Below the pieces are notes generated by a model. The model was given only the letters and a program-made list of their open reading frames with translations, did not search any database and was not told where the DNA came from. This document shows positions 57,034 to 64,000 of a DNA stretch of 64,000 bases, piece after piece. The position numbers were made by a program, and so were the translations under genes. Position 1 is the first letter of the stretch, and each line of letters opens with the position of its first letter. Source of the stretch: Lentinula raphanica (taxonomy: Eukaryota > Basidiomycota > Agaricomycetes > Agaricales > Omphalotaceae); the NCBI GenBank assembly GCA_027919835.1, contig JANVFP010000009.1, positions 186,001 through 250,000 on the forward strand. The letters are read 5' to 3'.

Positions 57034-58547
57034 TTAATTCATGATATGTTCATACAAATTTCGAGGGAATAGTGTATCAAGAATTTCTTGTCGCATCCGA
57101 AAACCAGTCTGTCGAAGAGCAGCCTCTGTCTCACCTTCAGGTACTGGGTGCTCCTCAATATCCTCGACCTCATAACCATTCCCATCCCGAAAGATATCAT
57201 TATCCTTGAGTAGGTCAGACCAAATATCATCTGGATGGTCACCATGATATAAACACATGTTATGAAGTATCATGAGTGCTTCGATCACACGATAGACGTC
57301 GTTGATATTTTCATGCTGACCCATACATCGCAAAGAAGGGAATCGACCTTTGAGCTGCCCGAAAGTATGCTCGACACTGATTCGCACTGAAGAAAGCTTG
57401 TAATTGAAATCAGACATTCGTTTCCGGTCACGGCGGGTTGCATTGCTAAGCTCGGTCTCGTTGAAAGGGCGAAGCGTATACGGCGAGGAAGGATAGCCTG
57501 AGAACGGGTTTAGTAGCTTCAAAGAATGATTAAGAGAATCATACCCTTATCAACCAGAATGTAATGATTTTCGGGCAGGTATAATGCACGATGCTTCCAG
57601 AAATGGGACTGCTTCCACATCCTAGCATCGGTAACAGCTGCAGGCCAGCCAATCTCATAGGATGTGATCCGAGTACGGTGGTCTACAGTGACTTGAACCG
57701 CAACCTGTGCATATCAATGAATATCGGAGCAATAAACACAAACTCTAATCACGTACCCCAAAGAACTGTTTCCTACCCATATACTGCGTCCCGTTCTGAG
57801 TCGGCTTCTCATCAAATCGAAACAAGGATCCATCGCCACTGCCACAGCACCGGGGAAAGCCAATAGCATCTTCGATTGCATTGCATGTATCTTGAAGGTC
57901 TGCCCGGCTTGGAAATCCAATGTAATCTGCTTTGAGCTCCCTGAGCGCTCGTGTAACACATCGACAGTAGAGGAAAACGGTCCCGTGTCCAATGCCAATC
58001 TTCAAAGCGGCACCTAGCGTATCAGATCCAAGAACTCCATAGCGGATAAGAAATGTGCCAAGCTGGTATTTAAGAGGTCGTTGGGGTCGTCGCCCGGTGG
58101 TTTGGAAGACAGGATGGGTACTGATTTTGTCGATGAGAAGATTGAACATAGGTCTTCCAACTCTGAAGAGTATATCAGAGCAAGAAATGTAACAAGAACA
58201 GTGATAACGCACCTGAATATGGAGCGAAAAACGCGGTCTGGAGCAAGTAGGCAACACTGAAAGAAATCGGTTGATTTTGGAAATTGATTGTAAGGCCCTC
58301 GACTTCCATCACCTGTCAAGCTCATTGCAAGGTCCAAATAGCTGACACCTATGAGCTCAAGCAGTTCTGTTGCACTATCTTCATCCAGATCATCATCATC
58401 TTCTCGCCAGAACTCTTCTTCATCCAAACTGTCTTCTCCTTCAAAAAGCGCATCTTCGAGGTCCGAGTCAGGTTCAGATTCAGCAGCAGCAAGTAGGAAG
58501 AGAGATGCCAATGTCGTATACTCATCTTGAAGCTCTGAGATAGTCAT
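57034..58547 (-). CDS. PIF/Harbinger DDE transposase
   Basis: Four exons. It starts MTISELQDEYTTLASLFLLA, followed by an acidic stretch. The helix-rich part contains LAPDRVFRSIFR, VGRPMFNLLIDKISTHPVF and KYQLGTFLIRYG. The catalytic domain follows: first Asp in RCCGSGDGSLF, second Asp in AAVTDARMW, Glu in RISVEHTFGQLKGRFPSL, the arrangement of the DDE_Tnp_4 family. An LPENHYILVDKGYP block between the second Asp and the Glu spans a splice junction. The C-terminus ends LYEHIMN. All three introns (about 47-52 nt) have GT...AG ends, and no stop or frameshift interrupts the chain, so the enzyme is probably functional. Confidence 0.9.
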
Positions 58548-58635
58548 TGCAAAGAGTAACACGACGAACTAACTAGTACGCGCGGCCTCCGATAGATCGG
58601 ACGACCGGCGCTTAAACGATTGTTGGCGGTATATA

Positions 58636-58683
58636 AAATGAACTGATCCCTCGAAACGAACTGATCTAAGAATTGAGCAGCCC
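58636..58683 (-). repeat. Right terminal inverted repeat of the Harbinger element
   Basis: Partner of the left repeat; see that entry. Confidence 0.93.
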
Positions 58684-59353
58684 TACTACATTACTACTAT
58701 TCCGAGTTTTTTCATTGTTAAGTGTGTTAAGTATTGAGTGTGCTGAATATATTGAATGATATAAGCCATTCTGAGTGTCTGAGTGTACTAGGGGTGCTAA
58801 AAATAGCATGTACATCATATATACTCAATGTATAGAGGATCTGGTATGATTTGGAGTGATAAAAATTTTTACACTTGTCGCGTATTTTTTTTTATTTTGC
58901 GTTTTCAGGACCAATGAGGTGACCCTGAATTTTTTGAGTATTTTTCATGATTTTTTCAGATTTTTTGCTACCTGATGAGATCAAGTTCTATTTTTGGACC
59001 AATTTCCTTTTTAGGCAATTTTGATGTGCCTGAGGTAGCCAGTACCTCCCTATAGCCATTTTTGGATTCATCTGTGATTTTTAGCATCCCAAAATCAAGT
59101 CACTTTCGAAGAATCTTGCAAGAAGTCCTTGCTGGTCAAGGGCCCCTACCTAAATCTTACTCCGACTTGGATCTTTTCCGACGATCGAATCCATACTCTA
59201 CATAGTCTCGCCTGATCGTTCCTCTCCGTCCACTATCCGACTACTATCACCCTCGAGGCTGCTGCGAGTGAACCTCTGGTCTGCGTATCTCTTAGACGAT
59301 TCAATCGATTAACTAATGAATCGTCCCATAGCCTCGAATTATACTACAACAAG
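58684..59353. other. AT-rich intergenic region and promoter of small secreted protein 1
   Basis: AT-rich with T runs; no gene. The last 230 bases carry a block shared with the next paralog's promoter. Confidence 0.5.
59124..59146 (+). promoter_or_regulatory. Upstream block shared by the small secreted protein genes
   Basis: AGTCC[T/C]TGCTGGTCAAGGGCCCC occurs here, 208 bases before the ATG of member 1, and again at 61186-61208, 197 bases before the ATG of member 2. A further shared piece, ACTCCGACTTG, follows each copy. This is either a conserved control site or simply duplicated promoter sequence. Confidence 0.6.
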
Positions 59354-60230
59354 ATGCGGCTCAGTATCAAAAACATATTCCTTCTCGGTTTGAGCCTATT
59401 CTTGGTCTCAACTTGGGCCATGCCTATGCCCAAAGGTTCTGAGCATGGTTCTCCTGCCAATACTCCGCCTGGTTCTCCTGGTACTGCACCTAGTTCTCCT
59501 GGTACTGCGACCGGTTCTCCTGGTTCTGCACCTAATTCTGTACATGCTCCCGCCCAGGCTCCTGCGAGTCCTGCTCATGATTCGGCTCCTGCAAGTCTTT
59601 CTCATGATTCAGCTCCTGCGAGTCCTGCTGCTGCGTCTGATTCTGTCCATGCTTCTGTACGTACCTGGTCATCTTGGTTGAAGCATTGTATTCATTGATC
59701 CTTCCTCCAACCAATCGCATCAGAGTATCGATGCCAGCAACGCAAGACTATTAAAGCATGTCTATGTACCCGAGGAGTTGGAATCCGGGGAACTCAAATA
59801 TTTCAAGCCAGGGATACTATGGGCTCTAGCGCAGAAGGGCTTATCATCGCCAGGCTGTCAGATCTTATCGTCTCACTTCATCCCCATTCGACGTGATGAA
59901 GGCACTCCTATCTTCTTTGCTGCCTCCCACGAGGAACGTCATTATGGCCACACTATAGGTCTATCGGTTCTGAATCGCTCGCCGGACCCTTCCAAGACCG
60001 TTTTCACGTTTGCATTTTGGGAAGACGGTCAGAATTGGCACGACGGGACAGTCTCCATTGGGTCAGATGTAAGTTTATCTCTCATCATCTAGCACAATAT
60101 TTTGCATTCAATAGCGTTTCTCGCTGACTCCAACCTCCGTTAGCAAAGCGACATGATGTTCAAAGAGAAAGCGGAGGGAACAGTTGAGGTTGTCAAGAAA
60201 ACGAAAGATACAGCTCATGATGGAGCGTAA
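59354..60230 (+). CDS. Small secreted protein family member 1 (244 aa)
   Basis: Three exons (59354-59656, 59724-60068, 60144-60230). A signal peptide MRLSIKNIFLLGLSLFLVST ends before AMPMPKG. A low-complexity region of Ser, Pro, Gly and Ala repeats follows (SPGTAPSSPGTA, SAPASLSHDSAPAS). The folded part has KYFKPGILWALAQKGL, FIPIRRDEGTPIFFAAS, HYGHTIGLSVLNRS and VFTFAFWEDGQNWHDGTVSI, and a last short exon gives DMMFKEKAEGTVEVVKK. The domain has a counterpart in the gene at 61405. I do not recognise a named family. The repeat-rich stalk is unique to this member. Function is unknown. Confidence 0.75.
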
Positions 60231-61404
60231 GACGAATACTACTAGAGCCTTCATGTCATGTAGGAGTGCCAGTACGGAGAGGAATCGACTGGTAGGCCAG
60301 GTAGGGTGCAAATAGTCTGAAGTTATCAGAAAACATTGATTAAATCGTGAGAACATCCAAATGTGATGGCGGGCGGGTACGAGCATGACGACCATGGAAG
60401 CTGAAGTCTTCTCAACAAAACAAGTTTCAAGCCGCCTCGTAAAGAAAGAGCGACGCCGTTGACGCTGACAAGTTCACAAGGTGTCCAAGGCCAAGGACGA
60501 GCATTTGGGACGGGAGAAACAACTCGGTACGTCGATCTAGTCATCATATCCCAGCCACAGCGCAAACTTTTCTCGCTCTGATCGCTCTCAGTAGCCCTCG
60601 GAGGCCCGTTCAGCGCACAACTTCCATTAAAACCCTCATAGACATATGCACAGCGATCGACTATATGCTTCTTTTTTCGTGAAAGGTTCAAACTTCATTC
60701 AGTGTACATCACTGTTCGTCATCTTCAGAATCGCAGCGTGGTTCTACTCACCAAAGTTCATCTGACAGATACCATCTCGTCAATTGGTTCCATATCGGGT
60801 TATGCGAAGTCGGGAGCAACGCAGTGACAATCCATGATCACTATTCAGCAGGGCTGCCTGATTGTTGAGCATGTCGTATGGGGCTGTATGCTGCCGTACT
60901 TATGCCACATCATGCTACATGTATTAGGTCTTATCAGTTCTCATCAGGTCTTATCCTTTCTTATCCTGTCACAGTGCTCACATCAGCTCATGTCGCGCTC
61001 AAGGAAAACAAAAACACCTCAACCGCCGAGCAATCATTGGGCCCATCGGATCTAAGAAAAACAGTAGTCTTCGTCGGTACCGATGGGCCTAAGCACTCCT
61101 CAGAATTCTCATGGTGATCCTGAAGCCTCCTGAAGCCTTACTTGCAGTGCAACCACCACCATCTCATCCAAGAAATATCGCGGAAAGTCCCTGCTGGTCA
61201 AGGGCCCCGACTCCGACTTGTGTGTTCTCAATAACGTCTCTGTTGAAGACCTGATCTTCCTTCGAGTAGCAAATCAGACGCTCTCGCCATATTCCATTTT
61301 CCAGTTACGTCAACTACTATTACTATCCGTGAGTGAGTGAACATTGATTCTCCATATCAAGCTGAAGCTCCTATGATAGGCTTTATTCGTACTATTTCAA
61401 GACT
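60231..61404. other. Spacer between small secreted protein genes 1 and 2
   Basis: No gene. It contains TTATCAGTTCTCATCAGGTC-type short repeats near 60930-60970 and the promoter of member 2. Confidence 0.45.
61186..61208 (+). promoter_or_regulatory. Second copy of the shared upstream block
   Basis: Matches 59124-59146 except for one base; see that entry. Confidence 0.6.
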
Positions 61405-62066
61405 ATGCGTTCCAGTGTCATGAGCCTAGCGCTCTTCCTCGTCATGAGTTTGTTCATGATTTCGACTCGGGCCATACCCGCTGGGACTCCCACTGTATGT
61501 AACGCGTCACCTACCTCAACTTTCTCGAGATCTATACACTAACTTTCATCTTGCCTCCAACAATTTTGTTTTCAAGACCTCCAGTGATGGTGCCACCGTC
61601 ACATTCTTCTACGACTCCGCCGCCTTGACTGTGCAACAACGCGAATACGTTGAAGTAGGGACAGAATGGGCGCAACAGCAAAAGGAAGCATGGGGCGATT
61701 TTCCACCGTTCAAAATCGCTACGTCGCGGGATCATTTCGCTGACACAACACATGGCGTGTACACTGTAAAGTCCAAAATCTGTCCCAGCAACGAAGACTG
61801 TGATAGCGACCACAGCGTAGGAGCGATGATTGTCAGTGTATCGGAGGTCCGCGCCTCATTCAAGCTGTCGATCTGGAGAGACTCGAAAGGGAAGAAACAC
61901 GATGTACATGAAGTGACCATCGGGCGGAAGGTGAGCTTTTTTGAGTTGACTTTGTGAAAGGTTTAAATTGATCCCCTTTTCTCCTTCCTCCCTTTAGGAC
62001 AGCAAGATGACATTCGAGATGAAACAAAACAAACCCGTGGTGGTCGAGAAGAAAGTTGCAACTTGA
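61405..62066 (+). CDS. Small secreted protein family member 2 (170 aa)
   Basis: Three exons (61405-61494, 61577-61930, 61998-62066). A signal peptide MRSSVMSLALFLVMSLFMIS ends before the IPAGTPT stretch. The mature part has VTFFYDSAALTVQQREYVEV, EWAQQQKEAWGDFPPFKIAT, YTVKSKICPSNEDCDSDHSV and SFKLSIWRDSKGKKHDVHEV, and a last exon gives DSKMTFEMKQNKPVVVEKKV. The aromatic block F-x-L/F-x-x-W/F...TIG and the last exon align with member 1. It lacks the Ser/Pro stalk. Two cysteines (ICPSNEDC) are extra. No named family; function unknown. Confidence 0.75.
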
Positions 62067-62421
62067 AGCAGGGTCACAGTTCGCATTGAGAGTGAGATGA
62101 GGGTAAGGGAATAAAAGAAGGACTGGGAGAGTTAGCAATGGATACACCCGCGTTCAATATGCAGCGACTCCGTAGTTTCGAGTCTATCTGTTCCTTTATC
62201 GTGAAACCGCAATTTGGAATTGCAACTTCGTTTGCCTCGTACTACATACTAGAGGTGCGGGTCACTCCAATGATGGCATGAAAGGCTGAAGAAAACGACA
62301 TAAGAGTGGACGTTGACAACGTTGACACTCAAGTCGAAAAGACTTACGACATGTTAGTAGTACACATCCACTAATTTCTTGGAGGAGGCTGGTTGAGAGC
62401 GTAGTAGCGGAGGCCCAGAAT
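62067..62421. other. Spacer before the MITE
   Basis: No gene; it ends with the left copy of the 8-bp target-site duplication (62414-62421). Confidence 0.5.
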
Positions 62422-62840
62422 AGGACCTCGGAAGCTCCTGCAGAACCCCGCCCGAATTAGCGTACTTGAGGGCCCGATTTTGGCATTTTCCTTGTCCGGA
62501 AATGGCCAGAATTAGCGTACTTGAGACCGGAAAGAGGTCAGTCCTTGTCCGATTTAGCGTACTTCGAGGTCAAAATTTCTGAGATCTAGGCCTCTCTATA
62601 CCAGATGTGGACGTAGGTTCTCCGATGTCATGCCAGCCAGTGATTCTTCTATCGCTTCTTGCACTGGAATTCACATTGAAAATGCTGTCAGCGATCTTTT
62701 CACCATTTTTTGGCGAATTTGGAGCAATTTTTGGCTTTCACGTGACTATCCTTCTCCGAATTAGCGTACTTTGGGGCGAAAACATAGCGTACTTCAGACG
62801 CTTCAGCCGGGCGGGGTTCTGCAGGAGCTTCCGAGGTCCT
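62422..62840. mobile_element. 419-bp non-autonomous DNA element with 33-bp perfect inverted ends
   Basis: The ends are 33-base inverted repeats that I read as identical (62422-62454 and 62808-62840, beginning AGGACCTCGGAAGCTCC). The eight bases CCCAGAAT flank the element on both sides (62414-62421 and 62841-62848), a target-site duplication of the size made by hAT-type and a few other superfamilies. Inside, TAGCGTACTT occurs five times near both ends, on the same strand, in the manner of subterminal transposase-binding sites. There is no coding capacity. Confidence 0.88.
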
Positions 62841-62848
62841 CCCAGAAT

Positions 62849-63475
62849 CCAGATCATTGGTTGTTTGGTTTTGTTTGCAAGCCTTGTCTTCTCTCTCGAC
62901 CACAACAGGACTTGGGACCAGCATGGGACGTTCTCGTTTCTAACCCGGATAACTTCAGGCACTCTGCGTACTAGTAGCGCTGTAACCTCCTTCTCTATAT
63001 CTCTCTCTAGTTTCTGGCGAGACCAGCTTCTTCGTCGGTCTGATCATCCTACCAAGTCTCCAAGCTACCTCCTGTTAATCAGTGCCAATCTCGCAAGCTA
63101 CAAGTCCGTTCATGTAGGGAAGGATTGGATGAATCAAAAACTGCTCTGGCTGTTCCCTGGTACCCATCACCTCGATAGATGTCGCTGTCTTCAATCGATC
63201 TGGACGTCCTATGTGCGACTCGAAGATCTCTACATGCTCGGGAAAGGAAACCTCGGATCTTGGTCGCAGGGGCTGACAGGAGAGAGGGTGTGTTATCAGT
63301 CATCGGTGAGTATTCAGGTGGTCGATCTGATCACAGCCGTTAGCTGATTGTGTGTAGAGAGTCTAGAGACATCAATCGAAATCTTCCTCGACGAGACCAG
63401 GATCCGCAAGCCCTCCAGTACTCTAAGAATTCAAGACTCAATTTAACCGTTCTTTTCTCATTCCTCCCTCAGAGC
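62849..63475. other. Stretch between the MITE and the relic
   Basis: It has an open plus-strand frame overlapping from the MITE (62607-63347), which is a by-product of the insertion and shows no domain. No gene is supported. Confidence 0.4.
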
Positions 63476-63745
63476 GCCGAAGTCGGGTTTGTGTTGGGTT
63501 TGAGGACAATAAGCCAACCTCACGGTCGTCAAGCAAAGTGCCAAAGCGCCACTCGAAGTCTCGAAATGGCAAGTAAGTTGAATATATCGAGAACATGAAC
63601 TGAACCTAACTGAACCTCAGGAAGGACGAGGCGGAGTTTGGGATGACAGACGGAGAACCGGTGCTGGTCGAGAAAGATGCAACTCAACTTGACTCACATA
63701 GAGGAAGAAGTGTTACTACACTAGGTCACGACATAAGAGAATGAT
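63476..63745 (+). pseudogene. Relic of a third small secreted protein gene
   Basis: The end of the family is readable: AEVGFVLGLRTISQ, then after an intron-like gap RKDEAEFGMTDGEPVLVEKD-AT, which aligns with the last exon of members 1 and 2 (RKDSKMTFEMKQNKPVVVEK-KVAT). The signal-peptide exon and most of the central exon are missing. Confidence 0.6.
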
Positions 63746-63949
63746 TACCTGCTCACTGTGAAAATACTTCGCAGAGTACTCAAATTTTCGTTATCGACCC
63801 ATTCAATGAGACTCCACAGTTCCTTCGTCTAACCGGTCGGCGGACATCACTAGCAAAGTTGAAACGCAGTGAAAATACCTCACTGTGTCCCCTCAGGTTG
63901 TCCCGAGAATTTCCGGGATATTTAGCCATGAGCTCGTTTTTCCATCAAC

Positions 63950-64000
63950 CAACCCCCCACTTGCAGTGCAACCGCCACATCATCACCTTCGAAACTTCTC
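63950..64000 (+). promoter_or_regulatory. Probable start of the promoter of a further family member
   Basis: CTTGCAGTGCAACCGCCAC at the window end matches the segment at 61141 just upstream of the shared block of member 2, and CTTTCGAA-like bases before the block of member 1 are echoed by CCTTCGAA here. The corresponding gene would lie beyond 64000. Confidence 0.45.

Larger units (their letters stand above)
55499..58683. mobile_element. Complete PIF/Harbinger DNA transposon, two genes
   Basis: The element is 3,185 bases long and bounded by inverted repeats of 48 bases that I read as identical (55499-55546 and 58636-58683, beginning GGGCTGCTCAATTCTTAG). TA dinucleotides border both ends; the usual three-base TWA duplication is not exact. 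Inside are two convergent genes: a DNA-binding protein (plus) and a DDE transposase (minus), the classical two-protein set of Harbinger elements. Both reading frames are open after splicing, and the perfect ends suggest recent movement. Bases 55547-55681 and 58548-58635 are promoter regions. Confidence 0.92.

Noticed and set aside
62607..63347. 246-codon plus-strand open frame
   Set aside because: It starts inside the MITE and crosses its inverted end and target-site duplication, so it is an artefact of the insertion.

Overview
This window is nuclear DNA of a filamentous fungus, almost certainly an agaricomycete basidiomycete. Genes are split by many short GT-AG introns of about 50-70 nt, and the gene content is that of a litter- or wood-decay mushroom: an AA9 polysaccharide monooxygenase, a berberine-bridge-type oxidase, a CFEM protein and a GPI-type surface protein. 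There is no bacterial-style operon. I cannot name the species.

Layout. 0-1.2 kb: 3' end of the eIF2-alpha kinase gene GCN2. 3.1-18.5 kb: secreted and cell-surface genes (CFEM protein, FAD-linked oxidase, AA9 LPMO, FAR-17a/AIG1 membrane protein, a Ser/Thr-rich single-pass membrane protein, a two-module GPI-type protein) and one unrecognised gene. 20-23.5 kb: a dead copy of a secreted kinase-like gene, head to head with an intact DUF1776 gene. 23.6-28 kb: a relic of an SDR gene's 5' end, a gag-only copia-type LTR element with target-site duplication, and a LINE-like relic. 29.4-40 kb: a small secreted protein, an SDR, an alpha/beta hydrolase, an MFS sugar transporter and a DUF1989 protein. 40.3-48.7 kb: a broken DUF1776 copy followed by three tandem genes encoding secreted proteins with a kinase-like core. 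49-54 kb: a phenolic-acid-decarboxylase-like gene and an Msn2-type C2H2 zinc-finger gene. 55.5-58.7 kb: a complete PIF/Harbinger transposon with 48-bp identical terminal repeats. 59.3-64 kb: a tandem family of small secreted proteins (two intact, one relic, and probably the promoter of another at the window end), interrupted by a 419-bp non-autonomous element with 8-bp target-site duplications.

The most unusual content is the secreted kinase-like family. It has three intact genes with identical five-exon structures, a signal peptide, a kinase-type Lys/Glu, Asp...Asn and Asp-Phe-Gly framework, two conserved cysteines, and basic C-terminal tails in two members. A fourth, dead member lies 23 kb away. 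Both places pair the family with a DUF1776 gene in head-to-head orientation, which points to an inverted segmental duplication. Exon joins were worked out by eye from splice signals, reading frame and family similarity; no search was run.
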